Shown here: in pieces, positions 35,468-44,742 of the stretch
Position numbering within the stretch: the first letter of the stretch is position 1
Layout of the letters: each line of letters begins with the position of its first letter
Assembly: GCA_965178655.1 (NCBI GenBank)
Contig: OZ238266.1
Coordinates: 2,046,001-2,110,000 of the forward strand
Direction of reading: 5' to 3'
Length of the DNA: 64,000 bases
From: GCA-2733415 sp965178655
GTDB taxonomy: Bacteria; Bacteroidota; Bacteroidia; Flavobacteriales; Flavobacteriaceae
Translations under genes and position numbers: made by a program
Notes under the pieces: model-generated
Seen by the model: only the letters and a program-made list of their open reading frames with translations
Told to the model about the DNA's origin: nothing
The model's database searches: none

Positions 35468-36355
35468 TTAGGTAAACATTTTAGCAACAGTTTCTGCTTT
35501 TTTACTTTGTGAGTAATCGTAAAAACCTTCTCCTGATTTAACACCTAATTTACCAGCATTTACCATGTTTACTAATAGTGGACATGGTGCGTATTTTGGA
35601 TTTTTAAAGCCATTATACATCACATTTAATATTGATAAGCAAACATCTAATCCAATAAAATCTGCTAGTTGTAATGGCCCCATAGGGTGCGCCATACCTA
35701 ATTTCATTACGGTATCTATTTCATTTACACCAGCAACACCGTTATAAAGTGTTTCAATTGCTTCATTTAGCATTGGCATTAAAATTCTATTGGCAACAAA
35801 CCCTGGGTAGTCATTTACTTCAGTTGGTGTTTTTCCTAGTTTTTTAGAAATATTCATGATGATTTCTGTCACCTCATCAGAAGTGTTGTATCCTCTAATA
35901 ATTTCTACCAATTTCATAATTGGTACAGGGTTCATAAAGTGCATTCCAATAACCATTTCGGGTCTGTTAGTTACTGCTGCAATTTCAGTAATTGAAATAG
36001 AAGAGGTGTTGGTTGCCAAGATGGTATCATCCGGACAAAGTTCACTAAGGTCTCTAAAAATTTTTAATTTTAAATCTAGGTTTTCTGTGGCAGCTTCCAC
36101 AACTAAACTTGCATACTCAACACCTTCTTGTATTGAGGTGTATGTAGTAATGTTTGAAAGTGTTTGATTTTTGTCGTCTTCTGTAATACGACCTTTACTA
36201 ACCATACGATCAAGGTTTTTAGTAATGGTTGCAATACCTCTATCTAGAGACGCTTGAGAAATATCTATTAATTGTACTTTATAGTCGCTTTGTGCAAAGG
36301 TATGTGCAATACCGTTACCCATTGTTCCAGCGCCAATTACAGCTACGTTTTTCAT
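35468..36355 (-). CDS. 3-hydroxybutyryl/3-hydroxyacyl-CoA dehydrogenase
   Basis: NAD-dependent oxidation of (S)-3-hydroxyacyl-CoA. Visible: Rossmann motif GAGTMGNG (8-15), ATNTSSISITEIA in the substrate region, catalytic His in GMHFMNPVPIMKLVE (about 137-152) and the Asn-containing NDYPGFVANRILMPMLNEA that starts the C-terminal domain. 295 residues, the usual stand-alone length. First gene of the operon leading to DUF1015 and yggS. Confidence 0.94.
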   Translation of the reverse strand: MKNVAVIGAGTMGNGIAHTFAQSDYKVQLIDISQASLDRGIATITKNLDRMVSKGRITEDDKNQTLSNITTYTSIQEGVEYASLVVEAATENLDLKLKIFRDLSELCPDDTILATNTSSISITEIAAVTNRPEMVIGMHFMNPVPIMKLVEIIRGYNTSDEVTEIIMNISKKLGKTPTEVNDYPGFVANRILMPMLNEAIETLYNGVAGVNEIDTVMKLGMAHPMGPLQLADFIGLDVCLSILNVMYNGFKNPKYAPCPLLVNMVNAGKLGVKSGEGFYDYSQSKKAETVAKMFT

Positions 36356-36423
36356 GTGTTTAATTTTTATTGGTTTATATGTATCTTCCGTATAGTTATT
36401 GGAGTTACATGGTTTAGATTGGT

Positions 36424-37392
36424 TTATTTATTGTTATAACAGTTAATTATTTGATGTGCTATGCGTAATGCTTCTGTACCATCTTCTAGGGTTACTATCG
36501 GGGTAGTGTTATTTGTAATGGCATCTGCAAAAGTATTTAACTCATCGAGTATGGCGTTGTTGTTTGATATTTCGGGGTTTTCAAAATAAATTTGTTTTTT
36601 AGCGCCTTCTGCATTTTGTAGAATCATATCAAAATCACCCGGATTTTCAGGTGCATCTTTCATTTTTACGAGCTCACATTTTTTGGTTAAGAAATCAACA
36701 GCAATGTAGGCGTCTTTTTGAAAAAATCGAGATTTACGCATGTTTTTCATTGAAATTCTGCTGGCAGTAAGGTTGGCTACACAGCCATTTTCAAACTCTA
36801 AGCGTGCATTAGCAATATCTGGTGTGTCGCTAATTACCGAAACGCCACTTGCAGATACTTGAGTAACTTTTGACTGTACGACACTTAAAATAGCATCAAT
36901 ATCATGAATCATTAAGTCAAGAACAACAGGTACATCTGTACCTCTAGGGTTAAATTCTGCCAATCGATGGGTTTCAATAAACATAGGCGATTTTATATTT
37001 TCTTTAGCAGCAAGAAACGCTGGATTAAAACGCTCTACATGTCCTACTTGTCCTTTTACTTGGTGTTTTTTTGCTAAAGCTACAATCTCTTCGGCTTCTG
37101 CTACGGTGTTTGAAATAGGTTTTTCTATAAACACATGTTTTTTAGCAGCAATAACTTGTAGTGCACATTCATGATGAGAAAGTGTTGGTGTAACAATATC
37201 AACAACATCTACCGCGTTAATAAGGTCTTCTATAGAATCAAAGGCTTTGTATCCAAATTCTTTAGCTATTTTAGTAGCATTTTCTTTGATGGGGTCATAA
37301 AACCCAACCAAGTCATATTTTTCAGATTCGTTTAGTAGGCGCAAGTGTATTTTTCCTAAATGACCTGCTCCTAATACCCCGGCTTTTAACAT
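36424..37392 (-). CDS. Gfo/Idh/MocA family oxidoreductase
   Basis: NAD(P)-dependent sugar or inositol dehydrogenase type. Visible: GAGHLGKIHLRLL (8-20), the fold's VDIVTPTLSHHECAL and the signature EKPISNTVAEAEEIV around 92-106, where the Lys-Pro is the family hallmark. 322 residues. Substrate not predictable. Many members act on nucleotide sugars, but this gene is 25 kb from the polysaccharide island. It carries an exact -7 box at 37420. Confidence 0.9.
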   Translation of the reverse strand: MLKAGVLGAGHLGKIHLRLLNESEKYDLVGFYDPIKENATKIAKEFGYKAFDSIEDLINAVDVVDIVTPTLSHHECALQVIAAKKHVFIEKPISNTVAEAEEIVALAKKHQVKGQVGHVERFNPAFLAAKENIKSPMFIETHRLAEFNPRGTDVPVVLDLMIHDIDAILSVVQSKVTQVSASGVSVISDTPDIANARLEFENGCVANLTASRISMKNMRKSRFFQKDAYIAVDFLTKKCELVKMKDAPENPGDFDMILQNAEGAKKQIYFENPEISNNNAILDELNTFADAITNNTTPIVTLEDGTEALRIAHQIINCYNNK

Positions 37393-37419
37393 AAAATAAT
37401 AATTTTAAAATGTAGCTAA

Positions 37420-37427
37420 CAAAAGTA
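37420..37427 (-). promoter_or_regulatory. Promoter -7 box for the Gfo/Idh gene
   Basis: Reads TACTTTTG on the minus strand, an exact TAnnTTTG, 27 bases before the ATG at 37392. A one-mismatch box (TACTTTTA, 37461-37468) faces pcm on the other strand. Confidence 0.55.
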
Positions 37428-37530
37428 CATTATTATTGCTGAATAACGCTCATATTTATATACTTTTACGCCAATAGCAGTGTTAATTACGGGCTGTTTT
37501 ATACGCTGAAATTAATTTTTTTGGTAAATT

Positions 37531-38181
37531 ATGATAAAAGACACGTTTAGGCATCAAGGTTTAAGAAAGCAATTAATTGCGCTTTTAAAAGAAAAAGGCA
37601 TTGCAGATAAAAATGTTTTGGAAGCTATGAGTCTTGTTCCTAGGCATTTGTTTTTAGACTCTAGTTTTGAATCTCATGCGTATCAGAATAAGGCTTTCCC
37701 TATTGGGGCAGATCAGACTATTTCTCATCCATTTACAGTAGCTTTTCAGACAGAACTGTTACAGTTAAAAAAAAACGAATCTGTCTTAGAAATTGGAACA
37801 GGATGCGGTTATCAAACTGCAGTATTGTTAACAATGAAGGCAAGGGTGTTCTCTATTGAGCGACAGCAAGAATTGTTTAGAAAAACTAAATTGTTTTTAC
37901 CAAAACTAGGCTATAGGCCAAAACAGCTTATTTATGGAGATGGTTATAAAGGACTTCCAGAACAGGCACCATTCAATAAAATAATTGTAACTGCAGGAGC
38001 ACCTTTTGTTCCAAAACCATTACTATCACAATTAAAAATAGGAGGAAGGCTTGTTATACCTATTGGTGACGACCCACAAATTATGCATTTGTATGTGCGT
38101 ACTTCCGCAACCGAGTTTAAAAAAGAAACTTTTGGGGAGTTTAGGTTTGTGCCCATGCTTGCCAATAAGAAAGCAAAATAA
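37531..38181 (+). CDS. pcm: Protein-L-isoaspartate O-methyltransferase
   Basis: Methylates L-isoaspartyl residues to start repair of aged proteins. Visible: RHLFLDSSFESHAYQNKAFPIGADQTIS (given here as RHLFLD ... AFPIGADQTIS) with the substrate-binding QTIS, the SAM motif EIGTGCGYQTAVL (about 85-97), and IIVTAGAPFVPKPLL. 216 residues, typical. Convergent with the esterase gene, two bases apart. Confidence 0.95.
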   Translation: MIKDTFRHQGLRKQLIALLKEKGIADKNVLEAMSLVPRHLFLDSSFESHAYQNKAFPIGADQTISHPFTVAFQTELLQLKKNESVLEIGTGCGYQTAVLLTMKARVFSIERQQELFRKTKLFLPKLGYRPKQLIYGDGYKGLPEQAPFNKIIVTAGAPFVPKPLLSQLKIGGRLVIPIGDDPQIMHLYVRTSATEFKKETFGEFRFVPMLANKKAK

Positions 38182-38183
38182 AC

Positions 38184-38816
38184 TTAACGTACAATATCTA
38201 AAAGGAGTAACGGTTTAACTTCATGCACACCATTAAACGATATAAACTCAACGGTATTTCCAAACAACTCAGTAGCATATTTTTTTTCCTCACTAACAGT
38301 TTCAGGCGTTACGTATGGGTCTTTGTCTCCTACAATTAAGACGGTGTTGTTTACCTGTTTAAAATTATCTTTTGTAAACTCTCTGGGTAACTTTCCTGCG
38401 TATAATACTAAGGTGTTACAGCGTATTTTTCGTTGTGAAATCCACCTAGAAGCAATAGACACCCCTTGAGAGAACCCAAATATAATAATGTGCTTGTCAT
38501 TCGGAATTTTCTCCGCTTCTAACACACTATCTAAATAGTTTAAAACAGTAGGAATATTTTGTTGCGTGTTGTCTTTTGTAAGCCATGTTGCGCCAACGTG
38601 CTTATACTCATTTTTTAAATAATGTTTAGCAGGTGCTTGCGGTGCAATGATATAGTTTTCGTCAGTATTTAAATCTTTAAAATATTTAATAAAATACTTG
38701 CTTAGGTATCCTAGTCCGTGACAAACAATCCATACATTCTTTGTTTTTGAAGTTAGCGTATTTAGGGTAGAATAGGAGTTATTTGCGGTATATGAAACTT
38801 CTTTTTCAACAGACAT
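38184..38816 (-). CDS. Alpha/beta hydrolase, carboxylesterase/phospholipase type
   Basis: 210 residues from the ATG at 38816; a longer frame to 38888 would overlap the divergent thioesterase start and its promoter. Visible: WIVCHGLGY as the oxyanion loop and FGFSQGVSIASRW holding the nucleophile G-x-S-x-G (GFSQG). The charge-relay Asp lies in VGDKDPYVT and the His in FNGVHEVKP. The pattern matches the small carboxylesterase/lysophospholipase family. Physiological substrate unknown. Confidence 0.87.
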   Translation of the reverse strand: MSVEKEVSYTANNSYSTLNTLTSKTKNVWIVCHGLGYLSKYFIKYFKDLNTDENYIIAPQAPAKHYLKNEYKHVGATWLTKDNTQQNIPTVLNYLDSVLEAEKIPNDKHIIIFGFSQGVSIASRWISQRKIRCNTLVLYAGKLPREFTKDNFKQVNNTVLIVGDKDPYVTPETVSEEKKYATELFGNTVEFISFNGVHEVKPLLLLDIVR

Positions 38817-38840
38817 GTGAGTGTATTTGGTATTTATTAG

Positions 38841-38848
38841 TAAATTTG
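38841..38848 (+). promoter_or_regulatory. Promoter -7 box for the thioesterase-menF pair
   Basis: TAAATTTG, an exact TAnnTTTG, 18 bases before the ATG at 38867. Confidence 0.6.
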
Positions 38849-38866
38849 TGGGATAAAAATAACACA

Positions 38867-39286
38867 ATGCAGTTTGATAAAAAAACAATTTTAGCGATAT
38901 GTAATCAGTCGTCTAAAAACACTTTAATGGAAACCCTACAAATTGAGTATATAGATGTTGGTAAAGATTACCTTACTGCAAAAATGCCAATAACCCCTTT
39001 AGTGCATCAGCCAATGGGAATATTACACGGCGGTGCATCGGTTGCTTTGGCAGAAAGTGTGGGGAGTGCCGCTTCGCATATTTTTATAGATACCGAAACC
39101 TCTGTTGTTAAAGGTTTGGAGATTTCTGCAAATCATTTAAAAAGTAAAACCGAGGGGACTGTTTTTGCAACAGCAAAAATAATTCATAAAGGCCGAACAA
39201 CACACTTATGGGAAATTAGAATTGTTGATGAGCAAGATGCTTTAATATGCCTTTGTAAACTAACTAATATTGTGTTGCCAAAATAA
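38867..39286 (+). CDS. Hotdog thioesterase, probable DHNA-CoA hydrolase
   Basis: 139 residues of the PaaI/MenI hotdog family. The signature is HQPMGILHGGASVALAES (around residues 44-61) with the HGG turn, followed by ANHLKSKTEGTVFATAKI. It overlaps the isochorismate synthase gene by one base (TAATG), which links it to menaquinone synthesis. The step would be hydrolysis of 1,4-dihydroxy-2-naphthoyl-CoA (inference from context). I start it at 38867 because the longer frame runs through the promoter and into the divergent esterase start. Confidence 0.85.
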   Translation: MQFDKKTILAICNQSSKNTLMETLQIEYIDVGKDYLTAKMPITPLVHQPMGILHGGASVALAESVGSAASHIFIDTETSVVKGLEISANHLKSKTEGTVFATAKIIHKGRTTHLWEIRIVDEQDALICLCKLTNIVLPK

Positions 39287-40377
39287 TGGATTCGTTTTTT
39301 AAAACACTTACATCTCAGTATGAATCAGAGCTTCCCTTTGTTGCGTATTCTGCACCAGGAAACGCAATGGTGAAAGCAGTGTTGCAATCAAATAATGTTT
39401 TACATACCACTAAAACATATACCGAAAGTGGTTTTGTGTTTGCGCCTTTTAATAATACATCTGATGCGATACTCATTCCTTTTGAAAAAGAAATTTCTGC
39501 AATTCAAACAGCGGTTATAGATGTTAAATCTAAAACACCTATGCTAGAATCGCCTACTGCAGGTGCGGCGCATATGTTGCTTGTAGAACATGCAATTAAA
39601 GAGATTAAAACAACCGACGTTTCAAAAATTGTGTTGTCTAGAGCAGTTACATATCGGTTAAAAGATGATAACCCTGTACAGTTATTTAAAAAAGCATTAT
39701 CCTTATATCCCAATGCCTATGTGTATCTTTGGGTGCACCCAAAAGTAGGTTGCTGGATTGGCGCTACGCCAGAGGTGCTGCTAAGTGCCAGAAACAGTAA
39801 GTTTACAACAATGTCTCTAGCAGGAACGCAATTGTATTCTGAGGGATTAACTTGGTCAGAAAAAGAAAAAGAAGAGCAGCAAATAGTAACCAATTATATA
39901 GTTGAAAAGCTAAAGACTAAAGACGTGCCATTTTTGGTGTCTAAGCCAGAAACTGCTAAGGCAGGAACTCTAGCGCATATAAAAACCACTATTTCAGGCG
40001 AATTAACAGTTAATAGTAGTTTGCAAAAAGTCTTAGGTTTACTACACCCAACTCCGGCGGTATGTGGTGTGCCTGAAAAAAAAGCCAAGCAGTTTATTTT
40101 AGAAAACGAAGATTATAACCGTTTGTTTTATACTGGTTTTTTAGGAGAATTAAACACAACGCATACTCGAAAAAACAATAGGCGAAATACAGAAAATAAG
40201 GCATACCGATTTAATTCAAAAACAACAGATTTGTATGTAAATTTACGCTGTATGCAGTTGTCTAAAAAATCAGCAACGGTTTATGTAGGCGGCGGAATAA
40301 CAGCGTCTTCTATCCCAGAAAAAGAATATATAGAAACATGCAATAAGCTCAAAACAATGACAGCAATACTGTTTTAA
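39286..40377 (+). CDS. menF: Isochorismate synthase (chorismate-binding enzyme)
   Basis: Converts chorismate to isochorismate, the first committed step to menaquinone. Visible: KIVLSRAVTYRL (about 110-121), GATPEVLLSARN (161-172), TMSLAGTQ, the active-site segments HPTPAVCGVPEKKA (near 252-265) and EDYNRLFYTGFLGE, and LYVNLRCMQL near the C terminus. 363 residues. Coupled to the thioesterase gene upstream. No siderophore genes are near, so menaquinone rather than enterobactin-type use is likely. Confidence 0.9.
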   Translation: MDSFFKTLTSQYESELPFVAYSAPGNAMVKAVLQSNNVLHTTKTYTESGFVFAPFNNTSDAILIPFEKEISAIQTAVIDVKSKTPMLESPTAGAAHMLLVEHAIKEIKTTDVSKIVLSRAVTYRLKDDNPVQLFKKALSLYPNAYVYLWVHPKVGCWIGATPEVLLSARNSKFTTMSLAGTQLYSEGLTWSEKEKEEQQIVTNYIVEKLKTKDVPFLVSKPETAKAGTLAHIKTTISGELTVNSSLQKVLGLLHPTPAVCGVPEKKAKQFILENEDYNRLFYTGFLGELNTTHTRKNNRRNTENKAYRFNSKTTDLYVNLRCMQLSKKSATVYVGGGITASSIPEKEYIETCNKLKTMTAILF

Positions 40378-40441
40378 AAAGTATTCATGGGGCATTTTAA
40401 AATTAAACAGTTATTATTTTGAAAATACTCTTAAATCAACG

Positions 40442-40449
40442 TACTTTTG
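40442..40449 (+). promoter_or_regulatory. Promoter -7 box for the SF2 helicase
   Basis: TACTTTTG, an exact TAnnTTTG, 22 bases before the ATG at 40472. Confidence 0.6.
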
Positions 40450-40471
40450 CAACCCATAATTATTATTTAAT

Positions 40472-42022
40472 ATGTCAGGTACTACTTCAGAATTAGAAGA
40501 AAGAAAAGCAGGTAAAGAACTGTATAGCTATCAAAAAGGTGCGATTAACAAGATTTTTAAAAGTTTTGAAGACGCTCCAGAAGATTACCATCTGTTATAT
40601 CAACTTCCTACGGGAGGAGGGAAAACAGTTATTTTTTCTGAAATTGTTCGTCAATATTTAAAACATCATAAAAAGAAGGTGTTGGTAATGACACACCGTA
40701 TTGAATTATGTAAGCAAACCTCAAAAATGCTTACGGGATTTGGTGTTGATAATAAAGTAGTAGATAGTAAGGCAAACCTTGATGATCAAAAAAAGTACTC
40801 TTGCTTTGTTGCAATGGTTGAAACTTTAAATAATCGTTTAAATGACGATAAGTTAGATATATCTGACATTGGTTTAGTGATTATTGATGAGGCGCATTAT
40901 AACTCGTTTACAAAACTATTTAAGTTCTTTGATAAATCGTTTGTTTTAGGTGTTACAGCAACGCCGTTAAGTTCAAACATTAAGCTTCCGATGACTGATA
41001 ACTATAAGGAGCTAATAGTAGGAGAGACAATAGAATCGTTAATTGAAAATGAGTTTTTATCTCGTGCCGAAACCTTTAGTTATAACGTAGGATTAACCTC
41101 ATTAGTAGTAGGTGCAAATGGTGATTATACAGTAAAATCTTCCGAAGATTTATATACCAATCAAGATATGCTTAGCAAATTGCTTTATGCATATGAAACA
41201 CACTCAAAAGGGAAAAAGACCTTAATATTTAATAACGGTATTAATACCTCATTACATGTCTATGATACCTTTAGGGCAGCAGGATATCCGGTAGCACATT
41301 TAGATAATACAAGTTCTAAAAAAGAACGCGCGCAGATATTAAAATGGTTTAAAGAAACCCCTAACGCAATATTATCATCAGTTAGTATTTTAACTACAGG
41401 TTTTGATGAGCCTACGGTAGATACTATTATCTTAAATAGGGCTACAAAATCACTTACTTTGTACTATCAAATGATTGGTAGAGGGTCTCGTATTATTAAA
41501 GGGAAATCAAAATTTTCAATAATTGATTTAGGTAATAATTTACATCGTTTTGGTCCTTGGGGAGCAGATTTAGATTGGCAAAAAATATTTAAATCTCCAA
41601 ATTACTTTTTAGATAATTTACTAAGTGATGAAGAGTTAGAAAGTAACTTTAGGTATGAAATGCCTAAAGAGATACGAGTAGAGTTTAAGGCGTCTAAAAA
41701 AGTATTTTTTGATGTTAAAAAAACCTATACTATTTCAATTAAAAAAGGAGAATCTTCAAAAGTAGTATTAGAGCGATCTATAGCACAGCACGCTAAAATA
41801 TGTATAGAAAATAGTGAGGATGTGTATGATGCACTAGCTTTAATGAAACTCTTAGGAGACGATATAGATTATAGAATACAATGCTATACAAAATGTATTA
41901 GCCGCAGTACTTTTAACTTTGTAGATTGGCTAAAAGCAGACTATCGTAAAAAATTACGTGCTTATTTAAGAGATAACTTTGATGTGTTATTCGAAGAAAT
42001 TCACGGCAGACCAGCAGAGTAA
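40472..42022 (+). CDS. SF2 DEAH-type helicase (SSL2/type III Res-like)
   Basis: ATP-dependent nucleic-acid translocase of the XPB/Res family. Visible: motif I PTGGGKT (46-52), DEAH (139-142), GVTATP around 159-164, TLIFNNGINTS, STGF-like LTTGFDEPTV and motif VI QMIGRGSR near 334. The last 135 residues (after about 380) show no known nuclease or methyltransferase motif. 516 residues. It has its own promoter and no partner genes, so neither a restriction-modification nor a defence cassette is supported. Widespread single-gene helicases of this kind exist in the family (recall, not checked). Confidence 0.88.
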   Translation: MSGTTSELEERKAGKELYSYQKGAINKIFKSFEDAPEDYHLLYQLPTGGGKTVIFSEIVRQYLKHHKKKVLVMTHRIELCKQTSKMLTGFGVDNKVVDSKANLDDQKKYSCFVAMVETLNNRLNDDKLDISDIGLVIIDEAHYNSFTKLFKFFDKSFVLGVTATPLSSNIKLPMTDNYKELIVGETIESLIENEFLSRAETFSYNVGLTSLVVGANGDYTVKSSEDLYTNQDMLSKLLYAYETHSKGKKTLIFNNGINTSLHVYDTFRAAGYPVAHLDNTSSKKERAQILKWFKETPNAILSSVSILTTGFDEPTVDTIILNRATKSLTLYYQMIGRGSRIIKGKSKFSIIDLGNNLHRFGPWGADLDWQKIFKSPNYFLDNLLSDEELESNFRYEMPKEIRVEFKASKKVFFDVKKTYTISIKKGESSKVVLERSIAQHAKICIENSEDVYDALALMKLLGDDIDYRIQCYTKCISRSTFNFVDWLKADYRKKLRAYLRDNFDVLFEEIHGRPAE

Positions 42023-42024
42023 AT

Positions 42025-42882
42025 TTATTTAAATTTCCAGGCAATAAATCTACTATTTTTATGACCTTGAGTCATGTCTATTGTTTTGTAGCTAACGGGT
42101 AGTTTGTTTAGTTGTTTGTATGTTTTAGGTAGGTGCATTGCTTTAGAAACCAGACAGGTAAACCAGGTAACTTGTGTTTTGAATGCTACACTTTGTTTAA
42201 TCATACGTTTAATAAATAGCGCTTCTCCGCCATTACACCACAATTCATTTGCTTGTCCACCAAAATTAAGTTTTAGCGCATTAGGTTGACTCAAGTTTTT
42301 AAGTTTTTGTAAAGACCCTTTTGTGGCGTCCTCTTTTGAGGAGTGAAAAGGAGGGTTGCACATACTAAACTGAAATTTCTCGCCACTTTTTATAATACCT
42401 TTAAAAATATCAGCGTTGTTTGTTTGCTGTCTGATGTCAATAGTGTTTTTAAGTTTGGCTGTAGCTTCAATATTGTTTTTGGCAGATAATACTGCGGTAT
42501 TGTTAATATCTGACCCTACCATTGTCCATTGATAAATTTGTTGTCCTAAAATAGGATAAATACAATTGGCACCAACGCCAATATCTAGTCCGTTAATAGG
42601 AGCTTTAATATTATCGCCATTAAGTAAATCTGCAATATAATGAATGTAGTCAGCTCTTCCTGGTATTGGAGGGCATAAGTACCCTTCCGGAATATTCCAA
42701 TCTGTAACACTATAGTGTTTTATTAAAAGCGCTTTGTTTAGTGCTATAACGGCTTTATTGTCAGAAAAATCAATTGTCAACTCATTGTGTTTTCCTAAAT
42801 GGATAAAAGAAGATAAGCTAGGGTTAGAAACAGCTAATTCTTTAAAGTTATAAGAGGTGTTGTGTTTGTTTTTAGGATGCAA
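42025..42882 (-). CDS. rlmF: 23S rRNA (adenine-1618-N6)-methyltransferase RlmF
   Basis: Methylates A1618 of 23S rRNA. Visible: the N-terminal start MHPKNKHNTSYNFKEL, GLDIGVGANCIYPILG (98-113) as the SAM loop, and the catalytic NPPF (176-179) in MCNPPFHSS. C-terminal YKTIDMTQGHKNSRFIAWKF. 285 residues, near the E. coli length. Convergent with the helicase, two bases apart. Confidence 0.94.
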   Translation of the reverse strand: MHPKNKHNTSYNFKELAVSNPSLSSFIHLGKHNELTIDFSDNKAVIALNKALLIKHYSVTDWNIPEGYLCPPIPGRADYIHYIADLLNGDNIKAPINGLDIGVGANCIYPILGQQIYQWTMVGSDINNTAVLSAKNNIEATAKLKNTIDIRQQTNNADIFKGIIKSGEKFQFSMCNPPFHSSKEDATKGSLQKLKNLSQPNALKLNFGGQANELWCNGGEALFIKRMIKQSVAFKTQVTWFTCLVSKAMHLPKTYKQLNKLPVSYKTIDMTQGHKNSRFIAWKFK

Positions 42883-43052
42883 GTTGAGGTAGTTTAGTTT
42901 CTAAAGTGTAAATATATAATTAATTAGATATTAGCTCAAAATTTACACCATGAACATCTGTAAATTAAGTTTACATTCTTTTATTGTTATATATGTCAAA
43001 TTTTATATTCTCATATAAAAGTACTCCGTTATTAATTGTACATTAGCAGGCT

Positions 43053-43832
43053 ATGCAACGCAAATATTATATAATAAAAATTCAGTATTTAGGATTTCGT
43101 TTTCACGGATGGCAAAAACAGCCAGAGGTAAATACGGTTCAACGAATGATAGAACGCACGCTGTCTTATGTTTTAGGGCATAAAAAATTTAAAACACTTG
43201 CCGCAGGGCGCACCGATGCAAAAGTATCTGTTAATGAAACTTATATTGAATTGTTTTTAGATGAAGAAGCGTTGTGTTTAGATGATTTTTTGCCCTTATT
43301 TAATTTAAATCTTCCACAAGATATTAAAGCACTAGCAATTGAGGAGACAACAGCACAGTTTAATATAATTCAGCACCCTAAATTAAAAGAATATCTATAT
43401 GTGTTCTCTTTTGGAGAAAAAAAACATCCATTTACGGCGCCATTTATGGTTAATTTTCCTGAAGACTTAAACCTGAAAAACATGAAGCTAGCGGCAAAGG
43501 TTTTTGAGGGGACACATGATTTTAGAAACTTTATATATAAGCCAACAAGCACAACTATTACAACAGGAACTATTGCAACTTGTGAAATTATAGACAACAC
43601 CGTGTTTTTAGCTAATTTTTTCCCTGAAAAAAGTTATCTTTTAAGAGTTGTAGGAGAGGGGTTTAAACGCAATCAGATTCGATTAATTATGGCAAACTTA
43701 ATACAGCTCGGTAAAGGAGAAAAAACAATCTCAGACCTTGAGAAAGCATTGTTTCAGCCAGAAATAGTTGTGCCTATTACCTATATTGCCCCAGCATCAG
43801 GATTAATATTAAATTCGGTGGTTTTAAAATAA
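43053..43832 (+). CDS. truA: tRNA pseudouridine synthase TruA
   Basis: Isomerises U38-U40 in the anticodon arm. Visible: YLGFRFHGWQKQP (12-24) and the catalytic AGRTDAKV with Asp55, with FEGTHDFRNF and VVGEGFKRNQIRLIM later. 259 residues. The N-terminal block is short, as in bacterial TruA. TACATTAG at 43039-43046 is a one-mismatch -7 box near the start. fabI follows with its own promoter. Confidence 0.93.
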   Translation: MQRKYYIIKIQYLGFRFHGWQKQPEVNTVQRMIERTLSYVLGHKKFKTLAAGRTDAKVSVNETYIELFLDEEALCLDDFLPLFNLNLPQDIKALAIEETTAQFNIIQHPKLKEYLYVFSFGEKKHPFTAPFMVNFPEDLNLKNMKLAAKVFEGTHDFRNFIYKPTSTTITTGTIATCEIIDNTVFLANFFPEKSYLLRVVGEGFKRNQIRLIMANLIQLGKGEKTISDLEKALFQPEIVVPITYIAPASGLILNSVVLK

Positions 43833-43852
43833 GTTATTTTATCTAAATAATT

Positions 43853-43880
43853 TTGCATTCAAATAGTTTTAGTACATTTG
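43853..43880 (+). promoter_or_regulatory. Promoter of fabI
   Basis: TTG at 43853-43855, 17 bases, then TACATTTG at 43873-43880, an exact TAnnTTTG. The ATG at 43908 is 27 bases further on. Confidence 0.65.
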
Positions 43881-43907
43881 AATTGTAAAATAAAACAATA
43901 ATAATAT

Positions 43908-44720
43908 ATGTATAATTTACTAAAAGGAAAAAGAGGAATTATTTTTGGAGCATTAGATGAGCACTCTATAGCATGGAAAACTGCAGAAAGAGTACATGCC
44001 GAAGGCGGAACATTTGTGTTAACAAATGCACCTATTGCAATGCGTATGGGTACAATAAATACCTTAGCAGAAAAAACAGGGTCGCAAATTATTCCTGCAG
44101 ATGCTACAAGTTTAGAAGACTTAGAAAACTTAATAACACAAGCACAAGAGATTTTAGGAGGAAAATTAGATTTTGTATTACACTCTATAGGTATGTCAGT
44201 CAATGTGCGTAAAAAACGCGCCTATACTGACCAAAATTACGATTGGACTCATAAAGGTTGGGATGTTTCTGCAGTATCATTTCATAAAGTAATGCAGACC
44301 TTATATAAGCAAGATGCTATGAATGAATGGGGAAGTGTTGTAGCGTTAACCTATATGGCAGCACAACGTTCTTTTCCTGATTATAATGATATGGCTGATA
44401 ATAAGGCATATTTAGAGTCAATTGCTCGTAGTTTTGGTTATTTCTTTGGAACAGACAAAAACGTTAGAGTAAATACCATATCTCAATCGCCAACACCTAC
44501 TACTGCAGGAAATGGCGTAAAAGGATTTGATGGCTTTATTTCTTATGCAGAAAAAATGTCTCCTTTAGGAAATGCAACTGCTCAAGATTGTGCAAACTAT
44601 ACTGTAAGTATGTTTTCTGATTTAACAAAGAAAGTAACTATGCAAAATCTATTTCATGACGGTGGTTTCTCTAATGTAGGGGTCAGTAATGAAGTAATGG
44701 AGAAGTTTACAGAAGAGTAA
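43908..44720 (+). CDS. fabI: Enoyl-[acyl-carrier-protein] reductase FabI
   Basis: Last step of each fatty-acid elongation cycle, NAD(P)H-dependent. Visible: N-terminal GKRGIIFGALDEHSIAWKTA (6-25) with the atypical short-chain dehydrogenase loop, HSIGMSVNVRKK around 92-103, VALTYMAAQRSFPDYNDM containing the two tyrosines, and NKAYLESIAR with the catalytic Lys. NTISQSPTPTTAG follows. 270 residues. The protein aligns by eye with the FabI pattern (E. coli Tyr146, Tyr156, Lys163), so it is the main enoyl reductase. Confidence 0.95.
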   Translation: MYNLLKGKRGIIFGALDEHSIAWKTAERVHAEGGTFVLTNAPIAMRMGTINTLAEKTGSQIIPADATSLEDLENLITQAQEILGGKLDFVLHSIGMSVNVRKKRAYTDQNYDWTHKGWDVSAVSFHKVMQTLYKQDAMNEWGSVVALTYMAAQRSFPDYNDMADNKAYLESIARSFGYFFGTDKNVRVNTISQSPTPTTAGNGVKGFDGFISYAEKMSPLGNATAQDCANYTVSMFSDLTKKVTMQNLFHDGGFSNVGVSNEVMEKFTEE

Positions 44721-44742
44721 GTCTCGTACCAAATATAAATTA

